A model generated the notes under the pieces. It ran no database searches, had not been told where the DNA came from, and saw only the letters and a list, made by a program, of their open reading frames with translations. A stretch of 6,464 nt of DNA from the NCBI GenBank assembly GCA_902158735.1, contig CABGHG010000098.1:1-6464 (forward strand), written 5' to 3'. Below are positions 1 through 5,691 of the stretch, piece after piece. Numbering within the stretch: the first letter of the stretch is position 1; every line of letters begins with the position of its first letter. Origin of the DNA: Candidatus Methanolliviera sp. GoM_oil. GTDB taxonomy: Archaea > Halobacteriota > Methanoliparia > Methanoliparales > Methanoliparaceae. A program made the position numbers and the translations under genes.

Positions 1-93
1 ATGGAGATATTAGATGAAGAGAGAACCAGAAAACTCGGTTCTGTGGTATTAAGGGGGAATAATATCGTTTTTATCCGTCCTGCAAAAGAATGA
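1..93 (+). CDS. Sm-like (LSm) archaeal snRNP protein, C-terminal fragment
   Basis: Frame 1 is open from the first base to a TGA at 91-93 and encodes 30 residues. They end in LGSVVLRGNNIVFIRP, which is the Sm2 motif and last beta strand of archaeal Sm-like proteins (the conserved R-G-D/N-N turn contributes to the RNA-binding pocket). The preceding acidic/basic stretch (DEERTRKLG) matches the usual lead into Sm2. Family members are about 70-80 residues and form hexameric or heptameric rings that bind U-rich RNA, so roughly 45 N-terminal residues, including Sm1, lie outside the window. The ATG at position 1 is therefore probably an internal methionine. The wHTH gene starts 29 bases after the stop on the same strand, so co-transcription is likely. 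Confidence 0.85.
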   Translation: MEILDEERTRKLGSVVLRGNNIVFIRPAKE

Positions 94-106
94 TGATCAC
101 TTAAGC

Positions 107-112
107 GAGGAG
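107..112 (+). promoter_or_regulatory. Shine-Dalgarno GAGGAG deciding the wHTH start
   Basis: GAGGAG is complementary to the pyrimidine-rich 3' end of archaeal 16S rRNA. It lies ten bases before ATG 123 but only one base before the in-frame TTG at 114. The spacing fits ATG 123 and excludes the TTG. Confidence 0.6.
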
Positions 113-122
113 ATTGAATCGG

Positions 123-455
123 ATGCCAGAGGAGTCCTTGAGGGATAGGATATTGAGAGAGATTAGAAGTAGTGATGGAGTTCTACAAAAAGATTTGGGG
201 GATAAATTTGGCATAACGAGCAGTATCTGTTCTAAAATTCTGATCCAACTCGTAAGAGAGGAGATCATAGAAAGAGAGTGGGTCAAAGTAGGTAAATCTC
301 GAGGTTATAAAATAACGCCCGTCAAAAGAGAGCTATTTACCTCTCTCTTTTCTGGTGGTGAGATGTCGGTCTGTATCGGTTGCTTTAAAGACTGTGATCC
401 ACGCTACTGTGGGTCATTGAATAAGTGGATCGAAAAATTACCTTTAGCTAAGTGA
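123..455 (+). CDS. Winged helix-turn-helix transcriptional regulator with C-terminal four-cysteine motif
   Basis: The protein has 110 residues. Residues 6-65 read as a MarR/Lrp-type winged helix: an amphipathic first helix (LRDRILREI), a helix-turn-helix at about 20-48 (LQKDLGDKFGITSSICSKIL followed by a second helix ending LVREEIIE), and a wing at about 52-65 rich in Lys/Arg and Gly. After a short linker the tail carries Cys84, Cys87, Cys91 and Cys96 (C-x2-C-x3-C-x4-C, around CIGCFKDCDPRYC), then LNKWIEKL. Four closely spaced cysteines suggest a metal or Fe-S site, which could make DNA binding sensitive to redox state or metal; that is inference. The start is ATG 123, chosen by Shine-Dalgarno spacing. 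The gene follows the LSm gene by 29 bases and ends 26 bases before the convergent hydrolase. The fold call is fairly secure; target genes are unknown, and a non-regulatory nucleic-acid-binding role is possible. Confidence 0.72.
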   Translation: MPEESLRDRILREIRSSDGVLQKDLGDKFGITSSICSKILIQLVREEIIEREWVKVGKSRGYKITPVKRELFTSLFSGGEMSVCIGCFKDCDPRYCGSLNKWIEKLPLAK

Positions 456-486
456 GGTAGTTAACTATAAAGCTTTGATGACTACC
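456..486. terminator. Inverted repeat between convergent genes, possible bidirectional terminator
   Basis: GGTAGT at 456-461 is perfectly complementary to ACTACC at 481-486, enclosing a 19-base loop that holds two short palindromes, AGTTAACT (459-466, overlapping the left arm) and AAAGCTTT (469-476). It starts right after the regulator's stop and overlaps the hydrolase stop codon (482-484). The position suits a shared terminator or simple mRNA 3'-end structure, but there is no strong T tract and archaeal termination does not need a hairpin, so support is weak. Confidence 0.3.
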
Positions 487-2038
487 CCACAGAGGGCAAT
501 AACTGCCTGATGATTTGCCTCATACACGGTGTGGGATCAAACGGGCAGTAATAACTACACAAGATATTTAGGAAGGGAGATGCACACAGCGGCAGTTGTG
601 CGATCTTTCCTATGATCGGTGGGAGGGAGATGCCCTCCTCCCTTTTTTCGACCTTTTCTTTCGGTACCTCTTCCAATGGTGGTATCTGCGGTGGAGTGAA
701 CATCATCAGATGCTCTTGTACCTTAATCTTCTCTGTATCTTTTCCGAAGTGCTCACTTAAATCGATCTTGATATACGGTGCCTCATCCGGGTGTGCACCG
801 CAGTACCATATCACCCTTTCTCTCGGTTGAACCACGAATGCGAGAATCGTACTATCTTCCTTATAGAGCGATGGGGCGTCCGGTATCTTCTCTTCCGCGT
901 CTCTCGGCCCGTATCTACATATCGAATAGTATCCACCCTTTCCTGGGGCTGGACCGTTTGCAGTATCTCTAGTAAAATCCATCGCGGTATCCAGATCTAT
1001 CTTGCCTCTGTTTTCTTCAAGCAGATCCCACATCCTCGTCGCACGTATCCACGAGGAGCGATAGCCGTATGGCTGAGGGTTCGCATTTGGTGCACCGGTT
1101 TTTCTGAAATCGAGCCATTGATGATGATTCGCCTGTGCAAGGATGCCGTTAGTTTCTTTTCCATATTTGACTGCAAAGTATTTATTTGTAGCCTCAATGC
1201 TGGCAATTCCCCCATTTGCATCTGCAAATAGGTAATTTAAGTTGCAGAGAGATGCTTTGTCCGATGTAAATCTCGGTGAATTTTTTATAAGCTCTGCGGC
1301 CTCTTCCACGGTCGAAGATCGATCCATCACCTTATTCAGTATCTCAATGTCCGAAAGTCCGGGGCCATTGTCCTTCGTTGAGATAGCATTGCCGACGAAT
1401 GCCAAGCCCTTATCGTTGATCAGAGGTAACTCTAAGACGCCGGGTATTCCGATGCAGAAGACCTTGTTATGGCCTGTAATATCCCTGATGTATAACAAGG
1501 GCTTTCCGAAGAGGACGAGCGCGTCGACCTCTGGGGATGAAGAGATATCTTTCAGCAATATTTTTGTACTTATGGGAAGATCGCAGTTCCACGTCAGTAT
1601 AACATCATCGTTCAACGTGGCCGGTGGGGCAGAGGCGCTGGTCGTGCATCCGGCGTAGGAGCCGAGGGCTGCCCCAATGAGCATTAAATCCTGTGGCGGG
1701 ACGGCGGTTGCCCTCTCTACCCCTTTCATTCGCTCGAGATATTCTGGGTAGTACGTTTTCACATACTCGATGTGATCTGGAGAGAGAGATGGCATCCCCA
1801 TATTAGCAAGTTGATCGGGCAAGATGGAGGGCAACAGCTTGATCATACCCGCGTACATCCTTCCCGCCTTTACACCGTATTCATAATCGCTCGATGCTTT
1901 TATATACTGTACCTTGATTTCATACGGTTGTGATGATGTTGGCGTAGAATCGTCATGAGAGTGGTCGCAGGCAACAGAAGTGGCTATCGTACCAATCAAT
2001 AAGACGCAGACGAGAACGGCTAGGAACCTATATTTCAT
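482..2038 (-). CDS. Exported C45-family Ntn hydrolase (acyl-CoA:6-APA acyltransferase-like), putative lipoprotein
   Basis: The protein has 518 residues from ATG 2038. It begins with a classic export signal: MKYR, a hydrophobic core (FLAVLVCVLLIGTIA), then TSVAC with Cys24, followed by a Ser/Thr/Asp-rich linker. The SVAC site is only a partial lipobox, so lipid anchoring is possible but unproven. The C45 signature is GCTT with Cys131. In this family (fungal isopenicillin N acyltransferase is the model) the precursor cuts itself between Gly and Cys, and the new N-terminal Cys is the nucleophile. Other family-like segments are TWNCDLP just after the Cys, KGLAFVGNAIST, ANGILAQANHHQWLDF, and STILAFVVQPRERVIWYCGAHP near the end of the domain. 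It probably hydrolyses or transfers an amide-linked acyl group outside the cell; the substrate is unknown. The last 60 or so residues add a charged linker and a Cys-rich tail (Cys485, 494, 498, 505). An in-frame ATG at 2101 would add 21 residues before the signal and would begin upstream of the TATA element, so it was not used. Confidence 0.78.
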   Translation of the reverse strand: MKYRFLAVLVCVLLIGTIATSVACDHSHDDSTPTSSQPYEIKVQYIKASSDYEYGVKAGRMYAGMIKLLPSILPDQLANMGMPSLSPDHIEYVKTYYPEYLERMKGVERATAVPPQDLMLIGAALGSYAGCTTSASAPPATLNDDVILTWNCDLPISTKILLKDISSSPEVDALVLFGKPLLYIRDITGHNKVFCIGIPGVLELPLINDKGLAFVGNAISTKDNGPGLSDIEILNKVMDRSSTVEEAAELIKNSPRFTSDKASLCNLNYLFADANGGIASIEATNKYFAVKYGKETNGILAQANHHQWLDFRKTGAPNANPQPYGYRSSWIRATRMWDLLEENRGKIDLDTAMDFTRDTANGPAPGKGGYYSICRYGPRDAEEKIPDAPSLYKEDSTILAFVVQPRERVIWYCGAHPDEAPYIKIDLSEHFGKDTEKIKVQEHLMMFTPPQIPPLEEVPKEKVEKREEGISLPPIIGKIAQLPLCASPFLNILCSYYCPFDPTPCMRQIIRQLLPSVG

Positions 2039-2062
2039 AACATCCCTTAAATGGCGTTTCCG

Positions 2063-2076
2063 ATATTTATAAATTT
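2063..2076 (-). promoter_or_regulatory. TATA element of the C45 hydrolase gene
   Basis: On the minus strand this reads AAATTTATAAATAT, close to the archaeal TATA consensus. A start site about 26 bases downstream would fall near 2044, only a few bases before ATG 2038, implying a very short leader or leaderless mRNA. No clear Shine-Dalgarno precedes the ATG, which agrees. A second TATA-like palindrome, TTATATAA at 2151-2158, lies inside an imperfect inverted repeat (GCCAGTT 2146-2152 / AAGTGGC 2166-2172) just past the purB stop. It could be an alternative upstream promoter giving a leader of about 90 bases. Confidence 0.55.
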
Positions 2077-2176
2077 CTGTCAGTTCCAGATTGAAGACCA
2101 TCCCAACCGAATGAGAATCTTATGAAAGCCGACATGAAAACCCTAGCCAGTTATATAAGAATGTCAAGTGGCCTCT

Positions 2177-3535
2177 TCATATTTTATTCTCTTTTATGTT
2201 GTGTCTCTCTTTTAACCTATCTAAGACGTTTTCAACGATCTCTTTGGACATTCCAATGTAATTTTTGGGATCTAATATCTCATCGATCTCTCCTTCTTTA
2301 AAATATTCTTTTACCGTATCGTCTCGCAAGAGAAGATCTTTTGGTTTTTCTCTGGTTCTATAAACTTCCATAGCCACAGTTCTCAATATCTCATGCGCTT
2401 TCTGTCTTCCGATACCTCTCTTCGCAAGTTCTATCATCATCGCTTCGGAGAGATTTAAACCATCCAACAGATACAAGTTCTCCTCTATCTTTTTATCGTC
2501 GAATTCGATGCCTTCTAGTATCTTTGTCGTCAATTTTATTATATGATCTGTGAGGATGGACGCCTCCGGCAAAATTACTCTTTCACAGGAAGAATTCGTC
2601 AAATCCCTCTCATCCCATAGCGTATTATTCATAAGGGCAGGTTCTATGTATGATCTTATGATCCTCGCAAGACCGCATACCTGCTCCGCTTTTATAGGAT
2701 TTCTCTTTTGTGGCATCGTCGAAGATCCAACCTGCTTTTCACCGAATCTTTCTCTGATCTCTCCAATCTCAGTTCTCTGAAGTGTCCTCAATTCTATGCA
2801 GATCTTATCCAGCGTTGTAGCGACGTTCGCGAGCCAGAAGAAATATTCGGCATATATGTCCCTCTGTATCACCTGGTTTGAGATCTCTGCCGCCTTCAAA
2901 CCGAGCTTTTCCATCACGAGTTCCTGCAACTCCATCCCCTTTGAGCCGAAGCTTGCCATCGTTCCAACGGCACCAGAGAGCTTTCCGACGAGGATTCTTC
3001 CCTTCATCTCCTCCATCCTATTTAGATGTCTCCCGATCTCAGCTGCCCAAATTGTGAATTTCATACCGTACGTGGTTGGAATTGCCATCTGACCATGAGT
3101 TCTCCCCGCACAGACTTTATCCTTATTCTTCTCGGCAAGATCTATCAGAACTGTTAGAAGCCCCATCAAACGGCCCTCAAGTATCTCTATCGTCTCCTTT
3201 ATCTGTAGTGCATGAGCAGTATCTATCATATCGTTCGATGTGGCTCCAAAGTGAACCCACCTTCCAGAATCTCCACAACTTTCCGATAGAGCGGTTACCA
3301 CTGCCATTATATCGTGCCCTATCTCTTCTTCGATCTCTTTTACCCGTTTTAAGGATATTTCTCCCGCTTTTGCTTCTATCGTCGAAGCGGCATCCTTGGG
3401 AATCATTCCAAGTTCACCTTCCGCCGTCGCCAACGTGGATTCGACCTCTAAAAGTTTTTTTAGCCCATTCTCCTCTTCCCAAATATTTTTCATCTCTTCT
3501 GTTCCATATCTAAACTCGATCGGATGTATCGTCAT
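2177..3535 (-). CDS. purB: Adenylosuccinate lyase
   Basis: The protein has 452 residues, normal for the family. It acts twice in cytosolic purine synthesis, releasing fumarate from SAICAR to give AICAR and from adenylosuccinate to give AMP. Visible family motifs are the N-terminal RYG (residues 9-11), GHDIMA (73-78), the ATSND substrate loop (98-102), GRTHGQMAIPTTYG (144-157) with catalytic His148, and the fumarase/aspartase superfamily signature GSSTMPQKRNP at 270-280, whose mobile loop carries the catalytic Ser (271 or 272). The start is ATG 3535: MTIHPIEFRYG matches the usual N-terminus, whereas the longer frame back to 3667 would run antisense through the first codons of tyrS and past the promoter. 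It is divergent from tyrS; the hydrolase gene lies downstream on the same strand after a 138-base gap with its own TATA element. No other purine genes are in the window. Confidence 0.95.
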   Translation of the reverse strand: MTIHPIEFRYGTEEMKNIWEEENGLKKLLEVESTLATAEGELGMIPKDAASTIEAKAGEISLKRVKEIEEEIGHDIMAVVTALSESCGDSGRWVHFGATSNDMIDTAHALQIKETIEILEGRLMGLLTVLIDLAEKNKDKVCAGRTHGQMAIPTTYGMKFTIWAAEIGRHLNRMEEMKGRILVGKLSGAVGTMASFGSKGMELQELVMEKLGLKAAEISNQVIQRDIYAEYFFWLANVATTLDKICIELRTLQRTEIGEIRERFGEKQVGSSTMPQKRNPIKAEQVCGLARIIRSYIEPALMNNTLWDERDLTNSSCERVILPEASILTDHIIKLTTKILEGIEFDDKKIEENLYLLDGLNLSEAMMIELAKRGIGRQKAHEILRTVAMEVYRTREKPKDLLLRDDTVKEYFKEGEIDEILDPKNYIGMSKEIVENVLDRLKERHNIKENKI

Positions 3536-3558
3536 TAAATTAAAAACCCCCGGAAGAG

Positions 3559-3569
3559 ATAAATATAAG
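3559..3569. promoter_or_regulatory. Central TATA-like element between divergent purB and tyrS
   Basis: The plus strand reads ATAAATATAAG and the minus strand CTTATATTTAT; both orientations are TATA-like. Its centre is about 29 bp from the purB ATG (3535) and about 33 bp from the tyrS ATG (3597). With the usual archaeal spacing of about 26 bp from TATA to start site, both transcripts would have leaders of only a few bases. Neither start codon has a well-placed Shine-Dalgarno. The purine-rich GGAAGAG just left of the box resembles a BRE for the plus direction; the minus direction has no comparable purine stretch, so tyrS may be favoured. Confidence 0.55.
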
Positions 3570-3596
3570 AGATAGTTAAAATTATTTCCCATTCGG

Positions 3597-4547
3597 ATGG
3601 AGAGAGTGGATAAGATAGATCTTCTAAAGAGAAATGTGGTGGAGATAGTAAAAGAAGAAGAACTCATACAATTATTGGAGGAGAAGAAGACTCCAACCGT
3701 TTATACAGGGTATGAGCCCAGCGGGAAGATACATCTGGGTCACCTCCTCACGATAAATAAGTTGATTGACTTCAAAAATGCTGGTTTTAAGGTGATAGTT
3801 CTTTTAGCGGATTTAAATGCTTATCTAAACGAAAAAGGCTCCTTAGACGAAATAGAAGAGATAGCGAAGATGAACAAAAGATATTTTAAAGCCTTCGGTC
3901 TCAAAGCGGAATACGTATTCGGTAGTGATTTTCAGCTGGATCCAGAATACACGAAGAATGTATTGAGGTTGTCGAGAAGTACAACTCTCAAGAGGGCGAG
4001 GAGAAGTATGGATGAGGTGGGACGGAACATGGAATCTCCGAGAGTTTCTCAAATGATCTATCCACTGATGCAGGTGATGGATATAGCCGAATTAGGGGTG
4101 GATGTCGCAATGGGGGGGACAGATCAGAGAAAGATACACATGCTCGCCAGAGAGGAATCAGAAAGTTTGGGATTCAAGAAGCCTATATGTGTGCATATGC
4201 CGATAATCGTCGGTTTAGATGGGGAGAAGATGTCCAGCTCAAAGAATAACTTCATCGCGATGGATGACTCATCGGAGGATATTTATAGAAAGATAACATC
4301 TTCTTTCTGTCCACCGAGAGAGATAGAAGGAAATCCAATCATACATCTGTATAGATACCACATATTCCAGAGATGCGAAAGATTGTTTTTCGATCGGGCG
4401 GAAAAATATGGGGGGAATCTGGAGTATTCCAGCTGTAAGGGATTAGAAGAAGACTATCTAAACGGAAAGATCCATCCGATGGATCTGAAGAAAAATGCTG
4501 CAAGATATGTGGATGAGATGCTATCTCCGATCAGGCAGGTAATATAA
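3597..4547 (+). CDS. tyrS: Tyrosyl-tRNA synthetase, archaeal/eukaryotic type
   Basis: The protein has 316 residues and charges tRNA-Tyr with tyrosine in the cytosol. It is a class I synthetase: the HIGH motif is HLGH at 46-49 (in YTGYEPSGKIHLGH) and the KMSKS motif is KMSSS at 211-215. By comparison with the Methanocaldococcus jannaschii enzyme as I recall it, the tyrosine-pocket residues are kept: Tyr36, Tyr155, Gln159, Asp162 and Gln177 (M. jannaschii Tyr32, Tyr151, Gln155, Asp158, Gln173). LKRARRSM (131-138) and GGTDQRKIHMLARE (173-186) are also strongly conserved. It ends at HPMDLKKNAARYVDEMLSPIRQVI-like sequence as archaeal enzymes do, with no bacterial S4-type C-terminal domain. ATG 3597 has no Shine-Dalgarno and lies about 33 bases after a TATA-like element, so the mRNA is probably near-leaderless. 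The aIF1A gene starts 47 bases downstream. Confidence 0.96.
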   Translation: MERVDKIDLLKRNVVEIVKEEELIQLLEEKKTPTVYTGYEPSGKIHLGHLLTINKLIDFKNAGFKVIVLLADLNAYLNEKGSLDEIEEIAKMNKRYFKAFGLKAEYVFGSDFQLDPEYTKNVLRLSRSTTLKRARRSMDEVGRNMESPRVSQMIYPLMQVMDIAELGVDVAMGGTDQRKIHMLAREESESLGFKKPICVHMPIIVGLDGEKMSSSKNNFIAMDDSSEDIYRKITSSFCPPREIEGNPIIHLYRYHIFQRCERLFFDRAEKYGGNLEYSSCKGLEEDYLNGKIHPMDLKKNAARYVDEMLSPIRQVI

Positions 4548-4557
4548 GTATAAAAAC
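4548..4557 (+). promoter_or_regulatory. TATA element for the aIF1A-Rio1-KH operon
   Basis: GTATAAAAAC immediately follows the tyrS stop in a very A-rich 47-base gap. A start site about 26 bases downstream would fall near 4578, leaving a leader of roughly 17 bases that contains the GAGGTG ribosome site. The low-complexity A/T surroundings and possible read-through from tyrS make this moderate evidence. Confidence 0.45.
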
Positions 4558-4583
4558 TAAAAAAATAAAAATTTTAAAGTAAA

Positions 4584-4589
4584 GAGGTG
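4584..4589 (+). promoter_or_regulatory. Shine-Dalgarno GAGGTG upstream of a CTG start
   Basis: GAGGTG is a six-base perfect match to the complement of the archaeal 16S 3' end (CACCTC). It ends five bases before CTG 4595, which is optimal spacing, and so marks the aIF1A start despite the lack of a standard start codon. The GTG inside it (4587-4589) is in another frame that stops after ten codons. Confidence 0.7.
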
Positions 4590-4594
4590 TTACG

Positions 4595-4921
4595 CTGTAT
4601 AATAAAAAAAAGAATGTAAGAAAAAAGAAAAAAGGCGGCTCTGGTGTAGAGATAATAAGGGTTTATATACCAAAAGCATCCAAAAGGGAGGTTTTTGGGA
4701 CTATAGAACAACGTTTGGGATCAAATCATCTTAGAATCAGGTGCGCGGACGGCAAAACTAGGATGTGTAGAATACCGGGAAGGGTGAAAGGCGGTAGATG
4801 GATAAGGGAAGGGGATGTCGTGGTCGTAACCCCGTGGGAAATTCAGGATGCAAAGGGGGATTTGACGTGGAGATACACCAAGCCCCAGGAATCCTGGCTC
4901 AGAAAGAACAGATATATATGA
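4595..4921 (+). CDS. Translation initiation factor aIF1A (eIF-1A homologue), apparent CTG start
   Basis: The protein has 108 residues, close to the archaeal family's usual 100-115. It has a basic tail (YNKKKNVRKKKKGG), then an S1/IF1-like OB fold: EIIRVYIPKASKREVFGTIEQRLGSNHLRIRCADGKTRMCRIPGRV-like strands, RWIREGDVVVVTPWEIQD and WRYTKPQESWLRKNRYI. These match aIF1A, which binds the small-subunit A site with aIF1 and helps select the start codon. The frame is open back to a stop at 4580-4582 but has no ATG, GTG or TTG before TTG 4715. Starting there would remove the tail and the first beta strand (residues 1-40). CTG 4595, five bases after GAGGTG, is the only well-placed start. Eight consecutive A residues (4604-4611) lie in the tail coding region. 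The gene heads a three-gene operon; the RIO kinase starts nine bases after its stop. Family is certain; the start is inferred. Confidence 0.9.
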   Translation: MYNKKKNVRKKKKGGSGVEIIRVYIPKASKREVFGTIEQRLGSNHLRIRCADGKTRMCRIPGRVKGGRWIREGDVVVVTPWEIQDAKGDLTWRYTKPQESWLRKNRYI

Positions 4922-4930
4922 GCCTTAATC

Positions 4931-5689
4931 ATGGATCTAAAGAATAGAGAGATAGATGAAAAACTCTCTCGCCTAAGGATAAGAGATAAGGATTCTGATT
5001 CTCGTAAGATATGGGGAGACGTACTGGATGAAAGAACAATTTTAACTCTTTATAGGCTGTTAAAACGTGGTTTCATCGAAGTCATCGGTGGAGCAATTTC
5101 CACAGGGAAGGAAGCAACCGTCTTTTATGGACTGGGAGAAGAGGATAAAGAAATTGCCATAAAGATCTATAGGATCGAAACGGGTGATTTTAGAGAGATG
5201 GAGCCATATTTGGCAGGGGATCCCAGATTTGATAGTATAAAAAGATCGAGGAGTGGGATTATATATACTTGGACGCAGAAAGAATATAAAAATTTGAAGA
5301 GGGCTTCAAATGCCGGGGTCAGGGTGCCAGAACCGATAACATCTATGAACAACGTTCTTTTGATGGAGTTTATAGGTGAAGAAGAGGTGCCGGCACCACA
5401 TATCAAGGATGTGGATATGGATTTGGAGGAGACGTTTGAGAAGATCATACTTAATCTCAGGAAGCTCTACACGTGTGCGAAGATCGTCCACGCAGATTTG
5501 AGTGAGTACAATATTCTATATCATCATGAACCGATTTTGATTGATATGGGGCAATCCGTCGTAATATCGCACCCAAACGCTACCAGCTTTCTTTGGAGAG
5601 ATATTAAAAATTTGAGCAAATTTTTTAAGAGAAGAGGATTGAAGGATCTAAACGAGAAAGATATATTCAATCGAATAACAGAGGGTTGA
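4931..5689 (+). CDS. rio1: RIO-type serine kinase/ATPase, Rio1 family
   Basis: The protein has 252 residues, the usual archaeal Rio1 length. An N-terminal helical region (1-52) precedes the RIO kinase core. The ATP loop is ISTGKEATVFYG (56-67), with STGKEA typical of Rio1 rather than Rio2. Lys78 in AIKIY is the ATP-anchoring lysine; WTQKEYKNL (114-122) carries the partner Glu118; LMEFIGE (144-150) is the hinge. The catalytic loop is HADLSEYN (187-194) with Asp189 and Asn194, and the metal-binding motif is LIDMGQSV (203-210) with Asp205. Rio1 proteins bind pre-small-subunit ribosomes and use ATP hydrolysis in late rRNA maturation. It sits nine bases after aIF1A and two bases before the KH gene, so all three are probably one transcript. 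ATG 4931 has no strong Shine-Dalgarno, so translational coupling to aIF1A is plausible. Confidence 0.95.
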   Translation: MDLKNREIDEKLSRLRIRDKDSDSRKIWGDVLDERTILTLYRLLKRGFIEVIGGAISTGKEATVFYGLGEEDKEIAIKIYRIETGDFREMEPYLAGDPRFDSIKRSRSGIIYTWTQKEYKNLKRASNAGVRVPEPITSMNNVLLMEFIGEEEVPAPHIKDVDMDLEETFEKIILNLRKLYTCAKIVHADLSEYNILYHHEPILIDMGQSVVISHPNATSFLWRDIKNLSKFFKRRGLKDLNEKDIFNRITEG

Positions 5690-5691
5690 GA

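Noticed and set aside
1..93. A complete 30-residue gene starting at ATG 1
   Set aside because: The residues are the C-terminal Sm2 half of an LSm protein, so the ATG is almost certainly internal.
778..1658. Several long open frames antisense to the hydrolase (for example 791-1231 and 1242-1658)
   Set aside because: They lie opposite a gene with clear family motifs, have no ribosome sites, and their products resemble no family I know.
2039..2101. Upstream ATG 2101 as the hydrolase start
   Set aside because: It would place 21 charged/polar residues before a good signal peptide, and this ATG lies upstream of the likely TATA element.
2146..2172. Inverted repeat around TTATATAA as a purB terminator or operator
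   Set aside because: The arms are seven bases with one mismatch and there is no T tract; it is too weak to list alone and is mentioned only as context for the hydrolase promoter.
2796..3513. Plus-strand open frames opposite purB
   Set aside because: They are shadows of a well-supported coding region, low in charged residues and rich in Ser/Leu/Pro as antisense frames often are.
3536..3667. Upstream ATG 3667 as the purB start
   Set aside because: The extra 44 residues run antisense through the tyrS 5' end and the divergent promoter and do not resemble adenylosuccinate lyase.
4715..4921. TTG 4715 as the aIF1A start (68 residues)
   Set aside because: It would remove the first OB-fold strand and basic tail, which are clearly encoded upstream, and it has no suitable ribosome site.
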